32,539 nt of DNA from Actinomycetes bacterium (GTDB lineage: Bacteria; Actinomycetota; Actinomycetes; JAJZTN01), in NCBI GenBank assembly GCA_021848885.1, contig JAJZTN010000010.1, positions 1-32,539 of the forward strand, written 5' to 3'. The first letter of the stretch is position 1. Each line of letters begins with the position of its first letter. This document shows positions 8,371-15,418 of the stretch, piece by piece. The notes under the pieces are model-generated. The model worked only from the letters and a program-made list of their open reading frames with translations, did not search any database and had not been told where the DNA came from. A program made the position numbers and the translations under genes.

Positions 8371-9288
8371 ATGGCACGGGCCTCCCGCAGCCGCGGACCC
8401 GCAGCGGAACAGACCGCAGCTCATGACCCCGTCCCGCAAGCTGAGCTGGGCACGCACCTTGCCGGCCCGCCGCAGCAAGCCGGCGCGGAGGTCGGCCCGA
8501 CGGGCCCGCTCGAACGGCAGCGTGGGTCCGCGGCCTTCTTCGACGTGGACAACACGCTGCTGCGCGGGGCCTCGATCTTCCACCTGGCCCGCGGGCTGTA
8601 CCGCCGGCACTTCTTCGCCTCCCGCGACCTTGCCCGCTTCGCCTGGCAGCAGGTGCGTTTCCGGGTGGTGGGCAGGGAGGATCCCGGCCACATGGACGCC
8701 GCCCGCGAGGCGGCGTTGACCTTCGTCAAAGGCCACCGGGTCGAGGAGCTGACCAGCCTCGGCGAGGAGATCTTCGACGAGATCATGGCAGCCAAGATCT
8801 GGCCGGGGACCCGGGCGCTGGCCCGGATGCACCTCGACGCCGGCCAGCAGGTCTGGCTGGTCACCGCCACACCGGTCGAGATCGCCACAGTGATCGCCGA
8901 GCGGCTCGAGCTCACCGGCGCCCTGGGCACCGTGTCGGAGACCGTCGAGGGGGTCTACACCGGCCGCCTGGTCAGCGAGCCGCTGCACGGGCCGGCCAAG
9001 GCCGAGGCGGTGGCCGCACTGGCCGCCAGGCAGGGTCTGGACCTGGCCCGCTGCTCGGCCTACTCCGACTCCGCCAACGACATCCCCATGCTGTCGCTGG
9101 TCGGGGACCCGTGCGCGGTCAACCCCGACGCGCGGTTGCGCGCGCACGCCAAGCGCAGCGGCTGGCGGATCCGGGACTACCGCCGGGCTCGGCGGGCCGC
9201 ACGGATCGGAGTGCCCACGGCCGCGGGGGTGGGCGCGGCCGCCGGTGCCGCGGTCGCGGCCGTGGCGATGCGCCGGCGCTCACGCTGA
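8371..9288 (+). CDS. HAD-IB family phosphatase (SerB1-like)
   Basis: This is a 305-residue haloacid-dehalogenase phosphohydrolase of the phosphoserine-phosphatase-like subfamily. All four HAD motifs are present: AFFDVDNTLL (nucleophile D58, acid D60), VTATP (motif II Thr), GPAKAEAV (motif III Lys) and SDSANDIPML (motif IV Asp pair). A helical cap lies between motifs I and II. The first 50 residues are Ala/Pro/Gln-rich and probably disordered. The last 25 residues are Ala-rich and end MRRRSR, perhaps membrane-associating. Position next to the acyltransferase/SDR/bS22 block matches mycobacterial serB1 (Rv0505c) as I recall. The substrate is unproven: small phosphoesters or lysophospholipid phosphates are possible. 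It is followed 26 bp later by the DUF5667 gene. Confidence 0.9.
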   Translation: MARASRSRGPAAEQTAAHDPVPQAELGTHLAGPPQQAGAEVGPTGPLERQRGSAAFFDVDNTLLRGASIFHLARGLYRRHFFASRDLARFAWQQVRFRVVGREDPGHMDAAREAALTFVKGHRVEELTSLGEEIFDEIMAAKIWPGTRALARMHLDAGQQVWLVTATPVEIATVIAERLELTGALGTVSETVEGVYTGRLVSEPLHGPAKAEAVAALAARQGLDLARCSAYSDSANDIPMLSLVGDPCAVNPDARLRAHAKRSGWRIRDYRRARRAARIGVPTAAGVGAAAGAAVAAVAMRRRSR

Positions 9289-9314
9289 GCCGCCCCAACC
9301 GCGAGGAGCAGCAG

Positions 9315-9989
9315 GTGCCCAGCCCCGACCACGACACCGCCACGGTGCCGCACAGTCAGCCCGTGCGAGCCCACCGGGCACCCAGGCGCCGCCGGCGACC
9401 CGGCCGGGGCACCACGTGGGTCAGCCTCGGGGTGCTGGTCGCGCTGGTGGCCGCGTCCATCGGCACCGGGCTGCTGGCCATGGGGTCACTACCGGGCCAG
9501 CGGCTCTACGGGCTCAAGCTCGACCTGCAACGCTGGAGCCTGGGCCTGACCCGCAGCGAGTCCGCGCACGGGCAACGGCTGCTCGGACAAGCCTCCGATC
9601 GGCTCCTCGAGGTGGACCGGCTGCTGGCCGAGCCCTCGTCGGGCACCCGCGACCGGCTGGTCGCGATCACCTACGGGCGGGCCCAGACCGAGCTGCTCGA
9701 CGCGATAGCCGAGCTGGAGGGCGCCTATCACGACCACCGGGACGGCATCGCGTTGCGCTCGATGGACGAGGCGCTGCCGACCGTGGCGGTCAGGCTCGCG
9801 GCTGTGCGCGCCGGGCTGGATGCCGTGCAGGCGGGGCAGGCCGGCGGGCTGCGCGATCAGGTGCTGGCGCTTCGTGCTCGGGTGCACACGATCCTGGTCA
9901 CCTGTGGGCTGCCCTGCGACACGGTCACCCCCAGCCCGACCCCCTCGCCGTACCCGACGATCGGGGTGCCCACCCTGCCCGGTGGCTGA
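9315..9989 (+). CDS. DUF5667 / RsbN-like single-pass membrane protein, no sigma partner
   Basis: The 224-residue protein starts at the GTG at 9315, behind GAGGAG six bases upstream. Residues 1-34 are short, basic and cytoplasmic (APRRRRRPGRG). Residues 35-57 are one membrane span. Residues 58-65 (SLPGQRLY) begin the DUF5667-like extracellular helical domain, about 60-185. The tail is Pro/Thr/Ser-rich with two cysteines (TCGLPC). In Streptomyces, as I recall, the equivalent position holds bldN, an ECF sigma gene, followed by rsbN, its anti-sigma factor with a longer cytoplasmic sigma-binding domain. Here the HAD gene runs straight into this gene with a 26-bp gap, so no sigma gene is present, and the cytoplasmic part looks too short to bind one. 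The function is therefore unknown; it may be a relic or have an envelope role. Confidence 0.75.
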   Translation: MPSPDHDTATVPHSQPVRAHRAPRRRRRPGRGTTWVSLGVLVALVAASIGTGLLAMGSLPGQRLYGLKLDLQRWSLGLTRSESAHGQRLLGQASDRLLEVDRLLAEPSSGTRDRLVAITYGRAQTELLDAIAELEGAYHDHRDGIALRSMDEALPTVAVRLAAVRAGLDAVQAGQAGGLRDQVLALRARVHTILVTCGLPCDTVTPSPTPSPYPTIGVPTLPGG

Positions 9990-10011
9990 GCCACCGCGCC
10001 GCCGCCGACGG

Positions 10012-10040
10012 GCCCGGGTGGGGTGCCGCGGCACCCGGGC
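10012..10040. terminator. Bidirectional hairpin between convergent genes
   Basis: GCCCGGGTG (10012-10020) pairs with CACCCGGGC (10032-10040): a 9-bp perfect stem with an 11-base loop that itself contains the palindrome GGTGCCGCGGCACC across 10022-10035. It fills the gap between the DUF5667 stop and the acyltransferase stop, touching the latter. There is no T-tract, as is common for actinobacterial terminators. Confidence 0.65.
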
Positions 10041-11429
10041 TCAGAAGAAGACCGACCGGCGGGCCATCAGCAACGAGTAGAGCGTGTGCTGGATCGTCTC
10101 GCGAACCCGGTCGGTGAGGTCGAAGACCAGCATCGGGTCCTCGGCGGCACCGTCGGGCAGGTCATGGGTCGGGATGGGCTCGGCGAACTCGATGACCCAC
10201 TTGGACGGTAGGGGCACCAGGCCGAGCACGCCCAGCCACGGGAACAGCGGGGTGACCGGGAGGTAGGGCAGCCCCAACAGCCGGGCCAGGGTCTTCAGGT
10301 TGCCGATCATCGGGTAGATCTCCTCGGCTCCGACGATCGCCGCCGGGACGATCGGCACGCCGGTGCGCAACGCCGCTGAGACGAACCCGCCGCGACCGAA
10401 GCGCTGCAGCTTGTAACGCTCGACGAACGGCTTGCCCAGTCCCTTGAAGCCTTCCGGCCACACCCCGACGACCTCGCCCCGGGCCAGCAGCCGCTCGGCG
10501 TCCTCGTTGCAGGCCAGCGTCGAACCGCCCTTGCGGGCGACCTCGCCCAGGAACGGGGTCTGGAAGAGCAGGTCGGCGCCGAGGGGACGCAAGAGCCGGT
10601 GCTCAGGGTGCTCGTCATGCACTGCCAGCTGGGTCATGAACGCATCGAGCGGCAGGGTGCCGGAATGGTTGGCCACGACCAGGGCACCACCCTCGGCGGG
10701 CACGTTCGTCACCCCGCGCACCTCTACACGGAACCAGGAGCGGTACAGCGGTCGCCCGAGTGCGAGCAGCACGTGCTGGGCCAGGTCCGCGTCGTAGCCG
10801 AAGTCGTCGACCTCGTACTGCCCAGTCAGCCGTCGGCGCAGGAAGGCCAGCATCTCGGCTGCCCGGGTGTCCCAGTCGGGGCCCAGCGACGAGGATGCCA
10901 GCCGGGCCAGCAGCGCCGCGATGGCCTCGCCTGCCTCGACCAGGTCCGGCCCGTCAGGCCCGGCGGGCTGGCTCCCACCGTCGAGTACGGCGAAGGACCC
11001 CGGCGGACCGACCGGGCCTGCCTCGGCTGGCCGCCCGGACTTGCGGCCCGCGGACCGGCCCGCACCGGCGGGAACGGCGCCCGGGCCGCTGGGAACCGGC
11101 CGCAGCCGCGGCGGCACCGACGGCGGAACCGACGGCGGAACCGACGGTGTCACCGCGGCGGAGCTGCGCGGCACCGACGGCGGAACCGATGGCGCCACCG
11201 CGGCGGCGGAGCTGTGCGGCTCGAGCTCGGCCTGCCCGACCTCGCTTATCAGCGGCGTCGGGCGACGACGTCTGCGCTCCCGCTCGCCACTGGCCCGATC
11301 CGCGGCCGCGGACACGGCGGCGGGCTGTCCACCCCGGCCTGCGCTGGGCCGTCCGGTGGACCGCAGGGACCGCGCGGGTGCTGCCGGTGGCCCGGGCGGC
11401 CCCGGCTGCCCGGGCTCTCGCTCAGCCAA
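10041..11429 (-). CDS. Lysophospholipid acyltransferase (PlsC family, Rv0502-like)
   Basis: The 462-residue protein has two parts. Residues 1-165 are low-complexity, Pro/Ser/Ala/Arg-rich and probably disordered. The catalytic domain begins about residue 205. Active-site elements are ANHSGTLPLD (H255, D262) and VWPEGFKGLG near 324-332, the substrate-phosphate Glu-Gly box; VPIVPAAIVGAEE follows. The His-to-Asp spacing is six residues, not the four of the textbook HX4D box. It probably acylates a glycerophosphate- or mannose-type acceptor at the inner membrane face. The TTG start at 11429 overlaps the upstream SDR gene's stop by eight bases; this start is uncertain because much of the N-terminus is unconserved-looking. 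SDR and acyltransferase are adjacent in Mycobacterium too (Rv0501-Rv0502). Confidence 0.87.
   Translation of the reverse strand: MAEREPGQPGPPGPPAAPARSLRSTGRPSAGRGGQPAAVSAAADRASGERERRRRRPTPLISEVGQAELEPHSSAAAVAPSVPPSVPRSSAAVTPSVPPSVPPSVPPRLRPVPSGPGAVPAGAGRSAGRKSGRPAEAGPVGPPGSFAVLDGGSQPAGPDGPDLVEAGEAIAALLARLASSSLGPDWDTRAAEMLAFLRRRLTGQYEVDDFGYDADLAQHVLLALGRPLYRSWFRVEVRGVTNVPAEGGALVVANHSGTLPLDAFMTQLAVHDEHPEHRLLRPLGADLLFQTPFLGEVARKGGSTLACNEDAERLLARGEVVGVWPEGFKGLGKPFVERYKLQRFGRGGFVSAALRTGVPIVPAAIVGAEEIYPMIGNLKTLARLLGLPYLPVTPLFPWLGVLGLVPLPSKWVIEFAEPIPTHDLPDGAAEDPMLVFDLTDRVRETIQHTLYSLLMARRSVFF
11110..11205. repeat. 12-bp coding repeats in the acyltransferase N-terminal region
   Basis: Units of GGCGGAACCGAC and close variants repeat from 11110 to about 11157. 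A related block from about 11168 repeats the same order and again ends in a CACCGCGGCGGAGCTG-like sequence. On the coding strand they give Ser-Val-Pro-Pro repeats (residues about 80-107). The unit is a multiple of three and keeps the frame, so copy number can vary without breaking the gene. Confidence 0.6.
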
Positions 11430-12462
11430 CGCGGGACCGCCCCGCCGCGGCAGCGAAGGCCCCGGAGAGCACCCTCTCGACCTGCTCGACGCGCTCGGGG
11501 TGGAGCACGGTGGCCCCTCGGCGGGCCTGCAGGAAGTCCTCCAGCGCGCCGGCCGTGGTGAATTTCGGGTCGAAACCGAGCGAGGTGCGCATCAGCGTGG
11601 TGTCCACCACCCGACCGAAGGTGAGCAGGTCCAGCTGCTCGGGCGAGAAGTCGGCCACCCCGGCCCGGCGGACCGCCTGCCCCACCCAGGCACCCAGCGA
11701 GCGGGGCACCGGCAGCGCGAGCCGACCGGCTCGCCGCAGGGCCTGGCTGAGAGTGACCACGCCGTCGCCCGCGACGTTGAAGGTCCCGGGGTGCTCCGCC
11801 ACGGTGGCCAGCCTGATCGCCTCGAGGGCGTCATCGGCGTGCACGAACTGCAGCCGGGGGTCGAAGCCCAGCGGGGTGGGCACCACCGGCATGGCCAGGA
11901 AGTCGGTCAAGGCGGTGCGCAGCTGTGGACCGACGACGTTGGCGAACCGCAGCATCGTCAGGGTGACATCGGGTCGGCGCCTGGCGAAGCCGCGAACGTA
12001 GCCCTCGACCTCGACGGAGTCCTTGGCGAACCCGCCGGAGGGCAGCCGCCGGGCTGACATGTCCTCGGTGAACATCGCCGGGTCGCGTGAGGACGTGCCG
12101 TACACCGTCGTGGAGGACTTGACCACGAGCTTGGACACCGTCGGGGACTTCTGGCAGGCGGCCAGCAGCTGCATCGTGCCGATGACGTTGATCTCCTTCA
12201 TCGACGCCCGGCCGCCGGCCGACAGGGGGGTGGCGATGACGTTCATGTGCACGACGGTGTCGACATCGGCCTGGGACATGACCCTGGCGATCACCGGGTT
12301 GCGGATGTCGGCGCGGACGAACTCGGTCCGGCCAAGGTCGAGCGTCGGCGGGATGACGTCGATGCCGATGACTCGCTCGACGGTCGGCTCAGCCTGCAGG
12401 ATCCGGGCGAAGCGCCCCCCGAGATCCCGGGAGACACCGGTGACGAGAACGACTCTGGCCAT
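11422..12462 (-). CDS. NAD-dependent epimerase/dehydratase-like SDR protein (Rv0501-like)
   Basis: The 346-residue extended SDR-fold protein starts at ATG 12462 behind GGAGGAGG. The N-terminal nucleotide-binding stretch VLVTGVSRDLGGRFA, then DIRNP and VVHMNV, are normal for the family. The segment that should carry the catalytic YxxxK instead reads GGFAKDSVEVEG. Phe145 stands where Tyr is expected and Ser149 where Lys is expected. Mycobacterial Rv0501 (named galE2) looks the same in memory, so this may be a family trait rather than damage. It may bind NAD(P) or a nucleotide sugar without being a normal oxidoreductase. Its stop overlaps the acyltransferase start, so the two are probably coupled. 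Confidence 0.85.
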   Translation of the reverse strand: MARVVLVTGVSRDLGGRFARILQAEPTVERVIGIDVIPPTLDLGRTEFVRADIRNPVIARVMSQADVDTVVHMNVIATPLSAGGRASMKEINVIGTMQLLAACQKSPTVSKLVVKSSTTVYGTSSRDPAMFTEDMSARRLPSGGFAKDSVEVEGYVRGFARRRPDVTLTMLRFANVVGPQLRTALTDFLAMPVVPTPLGFDPRLQFVHADDALEAIRLATVAEHPGTFNVAGDGVVTLSQALRRAGRLALPVPRSLGAWVGQAVRRAGVADFSPEQLDLLTFGRVVDTTLMRTSLGFDPKFTTAGALEDFLQARRGATVLHPERVEQVERVLSGAFAAAAGRSRVG

Positions 12463-12544
12463 GCGCCACCTCCTCCAGGTCGAGCGGGCCGCGCGAGGGC
12501 AATCCTAGGTCGATGCCTCCTCGCACACCCGCCCCTGGTGGCGG

Positions 12545-12643
12545 CTACTTCTTGTTACGACGCTGCACCCGAGTGCGCTTGAGCAGCTTGCGGTGCTTCT
12601 TCTTGGCCATGCGCTTGCGGCGCTTCTTGATGACGGAACCCAC
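12545..12643 (-). CDS. Small ribosomal protein bS22 (AURKAIP1/COX24-like), 32 residues
   Basis: A very short, extremely basic protein starting at GTG 12643 and ending in TAG. It begins [18 protein letters not shown] and ends in [10 protein letters not shown]. This is the actinobacterial bS22 protein found on mycobacterial 30S subunits (33 residues there; Rv0500B region, as I recall). A Shine-Dalgarno GAGGG lies six bases upstream. More than half of the residues are Lys or Arg, with none acidic, suiting insertion into rRNA. Its position between the HTH protein and the SDR gene matches the mycobacterial order. Confidence 0.92.
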   Translation of the reverse strand: MGSVIKKRRKRMAKKKHRKLLKRTRVQRRNKK

Positions 12644-12816
12644 GGCTGACCCTCATTCGGTTTCGCGCTGGGGCCGGGGACGGGACCCGGCCGGGATGGG
12701 CGACGCGCGCACGCGGCTCGCTCGGACTGCGCCGTGGCCAAGGCCCGGCGCCCGGCACAGCGTACCGGCGTGACGGCCCGGGCGCGGACGCAGCGTCAAC
12801 CCCGGGCCGGTCCAGG

Positions 12817-13017
12817 TCAGGCGGTCTCGGTGAAGGCGACCCTCAGGTAGTCGTGCACGGCCTGCTCGGGGACCCGGAAGGACCTGCCCACCCGAACCGA
12901 CGGGAGCTCACCGGCGTGCAGCAGCCGGTACACGGTCATCTTCGACACCCGCATCACGGCCGCCACCTCGGCAACCGTAAGGAGCCGCACCTCGGGCAAG
13001 GGTCGTTCCGTCCCCAT
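12817..13017 (-). CDS. Excisionase-type helix-turn-helix DNA-binding protein (BdtA-like)
   Basis: A 66-residue protein that is almost entirely a MerR/excisionase winged helix: LLTVAEVAAVMRVSKMTV (helix-turn-helix, about 15-32), YRLLHAGELPSVRVGRSF (wing, about 33-50), then RVPEQAVHDYL. The start is ATG 13017; a Shine-Dalgarno GGAGG lies ten bases upstream. Longer in-frame sequence upstream (to 13146) has no start signal and no family similarity. Its place beside bS22 matches Rv0500A in Mycobacterium and bdtA in Streptomyces, from memory. The target genes are unknown; it is not phage-linked here despite the excisionase name. Confidence 0.9.
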   Translation of the reverse strand: MGTERPLPEVRLLTVAEVAAVMRVSKMTVYRLLHAGELPSVRVGRSFRVPEQAVHDYLRVAFTETA

Positions 13018-13160
13018 CGCGCACCGGCCTCCAGCACGTGCCGGCTGCCGGCTTCCCCTCCGGCGGCGCAGACGGGCACATGCACTCTGCGTAAGCGTAG
13101 GGGCGGAAGTGAGCCACGCGAAGGGTGTTGCCGAAGTTCCCCCCATCCGGGCGCAGCCGG

Positions 13161-13260
13161 GCCGGTCCCTACGGCTGCGGGTCGGTCCCTGCGGCTGCGG
13201 GCCGGTCCCTACGGCTGCGGGTCGGTCCCTGCGGCTGCGGGTCGGTCCCTACGGCTGCGG
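13161..13260. repeat. Five 20-bp tandem repeats at the acuC 3' end
   Basis: Five units of GYCGGTCCCTRCGGCTGCGG sit head to tail. Units 1 and 3 are identical and units 2 and 4 are identical, so an exact 40-bp pair is duplicated, plus a fifth unit. The acuC stop codon lies in unit 5. Reading the minus strand, the alternating base makes TAG in units 1, 3 and 5 and CAG in units 2 and 4. An inverted copy of the unit end at 13152-13159 (CGCAGCCG) can pair with 13172-13179 (CGGCTGCG) to form an 8-bp stem with a 12-base loop. Confidence 0.9.
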
Positions 13261-14427
13261 GTCGAGCCCGTGGTGCGGGAACACCGCGGTCCGGGTGGCC
13301 ATCACCGCCCGGTCCAGCGGGTCGGCCGGGTCGTAGCCGTCCGACCACTCCCGCCAGGCCGGGTCGCGCCCGTCGGTCATCCGGGCCGGCCCCGGGCGAC
13401 CGAGCAGGTCGCGCACGTAGCCGCGCCAGTCCTCCGGCACGGCCATTGTCGGGTCTACCGGGTGCCCGACGGCCACCGCGATCAGGTGCGACCAGGCTCG
13501 CGGCACGACGTCGACGATCTCGTAGCCGCCGCCACCGGTGAGCACCCATCGGCCCTCGGCGTAGCGGTGCGCCATCTCGTGCAGCGCCTGGTAGGCCACC
13601 CGCTGAGCGTCGACGCTCAGCGCCAGGTTGGCCAGCGGGTCGAGCATGTGACTGTCGCAGCCGTGCTGGGAGACCAGCACCTGCGGGCGGAAGCTCTCCA
13701 GCAGCGCGGGCACGACCGAGTGGAAGGCCCGCAGCCAGCGGGAGTCCCCGGTGCCGGCCGGTAGGGCGAGGTTGACCGCGTAGCCGAGGGCGTCGGGGCC
13801 GCCGACCTCGTCGGCCCACCCGGTGCCCGGCCACAGCGTGCGACCGGACTCGTGCAGCGAGACGGTCAGCACCCGGGGGTCGTCCCAGAAGGCATGCTGC
13901 ACACCGTCGCCGTGGTGCACGTCGAGGTCGACGTAGGCGACCCGCTGCACACCGTGCTCGAGCAGCCAGCGGATCGCCACCACCAGGTCGTTGTAGACGC
14001 AGAAGCCCGACGCGTAGCCGGGCATGGCATGGTGCAGCCCGCCGGCGATGTTGACCGCATGGTCGGCCAGGCCCGAGTGCACCGCCCTGGCGCAGTCCAC
14101 GGTGGCCCCCACGACGTGCGCGCTCGCCTCGTGCATACGGGCGAAGACCGGGTTGTCGTCGGTGCCCAACCCGTAGGACAGGTCGGTGGCCAGTCCAGCC
14201 CCGGCGGCTCGGACGGCGTCGATGTAGCCCTGCTCGTGGGCCAGCCGCAGCGTGGCGTCATCCGCCGGGGCGCTGTCGACGATGCTGACCCCGGCATGGC
14301 CGAACAGCCCCAGCGAGCGGGCCAACCTGATGGTCAGGTCGACGCGAACCGGGGCCATCGGGTGGGCCGGGCCGAAGTTGTAGGCGGTGAAGGACTCGTC
14401 CCACACCACCCGCACGGCCCGGCTCAT
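13249..14427 (-). CDS. acuC: AcuC-type class I histone-deacetylase-fold protein
   Basis: The 392-residue protein is the usual length for AcuC. The active site is complete: GGLHHAMPG (H132, H133), VDLDVHHGDGVQ (metal ligands D169 and H171), QHGCDSHMLDPL (third ligand D258) and the transition-state tyrosine in GGGGYE (Y302). In Bacillus and related bacteria AcuC deacetylates and activates acetyl-CoA synthetase; the same job is plausible here, though no acs gene is near. The start ATG 14427 is preceded by TAGCGT exactly six bases upstream, and no Shine-Dalgarno is seen, so the mRNA is probably leaderless. The last codons and the stop fall in a 20-bp tandem repeat array. Confidence 0.92.
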   Translation of the reverse strand: MSRAVRVVWDESFTAYNFGPAHPMAPVRVDLTIRLARSLGLFGHAGVSIVDSAPADDATLRLAHEQGYIDAVRAAGAGLATDLSYGLGTDDNPVFARMHEASAHVVGATVDCARAVHSGLADHAVNIAGGLHHAMPGYASGFCVYNDLVVAIRWLLEHGVQRVAYVDLDVHHGDGVQHAFWDDPRVLTVSLHESGRTLWPGTGWADEVGGPDALGYAVNLALPAGTGDSRWLRAFHSVVPALLESFRPQVLVSQHGCDSHMLDPLANLALSVDAQRVAYQALHEMAHRYAEGRWVLTGGGGYEIVDVVPRAWSHLIAVAVGHPVDPTMAVPEDWRGYVRDLLGRPGPARMTDGRDPAWREWSDGYDPADPLDRAVMATRTAVFPHHGLDPQP

Positions 14428-14433
14428 GGCGGC

Positions 14434-14439
14434 ACGCTA
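14434..14439 (-). promoter_or_regulatory. -10 element for leaderless acuC
   Basis: On the minus strand this reads TAGCGT, six bases before the acuC ATG at 14427. No Shine-Dalgarno lies between, so transcription probably begins at the ATG. Confidence 0.55.
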
Positions 14440-14526
14440 CCGGTGCTGCCCGGACTCCCGGCGCCCCCGGGTCCAGGGTGGCTGCGGGACCACGAGGGTC
14501 ACTGGCACCCGAGCCGGTTGCCGGCG

Positions 14527-14570
14527 GGAGCGCGAACAGCCACCGACAGGAGCGCGATCAGCCACCGGAG
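14527..14570. repeat. 22-bp direct duplication at the proC stop
   Basis: Two copies of GGAGCGCGAWCAGCCACCG begin at 14527 and 14549. The second copy contains the proC stop (14558-14560) and last codons; the first lies just downstream. The outer copy reads AACA where the inner one has ATCA, so it carries no in-frame stop there. This is a small 3' end duplication. Confidence 0.6.
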
Positions 14571-15364
14571 GCGAGCTCGCGGGAACGGTCCCGGGCCGCC
14601 TCGAGGGCGGCCAGCAGCGCGGCGCGCACCCCGTGGCGCTCCAGCTCGCGGATGGCGTTGATCGTCGTACCGGCCGGGGAGGTGACCGCCTCGCGCAGCG
14701 TGACCGGGTGCTCGCCGGTGTCGCGCAGCATCACCGCGGCACCGATCGCGGTCTGCACGATGAGGTCGTGCGCAACCGCCCGAGGCAACCCGAGCAGAAT
14801 GCCCGCATCGGTCATCGCCTCAACGAGGTAGAAGAAGTACGCCGGCCCCGAGCCGGACAGCGCGGTCACCGCATCCTGCTGGGACTCCGGCACACGGATG
14901 GTCCGTCCCACTGCGGAGAAGACCGCCTCGGCGCGTCGCAGGTGCTCCTCCCCCGCGTGCGAGCCTGCCGATATGGCGCTCATCGCCTCGTCGACCAGCA
15001 TCGGGGTGTTGCTCATCACCCGCACCACGGGCGTGCCGGCCGGCAGCCGGGCCGCCAGGAACTCGGTGGTTATCCCGGCCGCGCCGGAGATGACCAGCTG
15101 TCCGGGGCGGACGTGCCCAGCCAGTGAGTCCAGCAGCGCGGCCATGTCCTGCGGCTTGACCGCCAGGACCAGGGTTTCGGCGCGTTCGGCGGCGTCCTCG
15201 GTGGACACGACCGACAACCCGTAGCGCTCCCGCAGCTGTGTGGCCCGCTCGGGGCGGCGGGCTGTTGCCAGCAGGTCCGCCGGGCTGCGACCGGCCCGGA
15301 TCAGCCCGGACAGCAGCGCCTCACCCATCTTGCCGGCACCGAGCACGGCGAGGACCTGCGCCAC
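14558..15364 (-). CDS. proC: Pyrroline-5-carboxylate reductase
   Basis: The enzyme reduces P5C to proline with NAD(P)H. The 268-residue protein starts at GTG 15364 behind GGAGGAGG, six to seven bases upstream. It has the N-terminal Rossmann motif VLGAGKMGEALLSG (8-21), the AVKPQDM loop, SNTPMLVDEAMSAI and the C-terminal P5CR signature (DAVTALSGSGPAYFF, then EAMTDAG, about 163-185). It lies 54 bp after the proline dehydrogenase gene on the same strand, so enzymes that make and break proline are neighbours and may share a transcript. Confidence 0.96.
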   Translation of the reverse strand: MAQVLAVLGAGKMGEALLSGLIRAGRSPADLLATARRPERATQLRERYGLSVVSTEDAAERAETLVLAVKPQDMAALLDSLAGHVRPGQLVISGAAGITTEFLAARLPAGTPVVRVMSNTPMLVDEAMSAISAGSHAGEEHLRRAEAVFSAVGRTIRVPESQQDAVTALSGSGPAYFFYLVEAMTDAGILLGLPRAVAHDLIVQTAIGAAVMLRDTGEHPVTLREAVTSPAGTTINAIRELERHGVRAALLAALEAARDRSRELASGG

Positions 15365-15418
15365 GGTGTTCCTCCTCCTCTGCTGGCGGGCACGACCGCC
15401 TGCACGACCGCGGGCGGG

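Noticed and set aside
12817-13017. Prophage or integrative-element excisionase
   Set aside because: The HTH type is shared with phage excisionases, but no integrase, att site or other phage gene is near, and the synteny is that of a core chromosomal gene.
13161-13260. CRISPR-like array
   Set aside because: Units are head to tail with no spacers, 20 bp long, and there are no cas genes.
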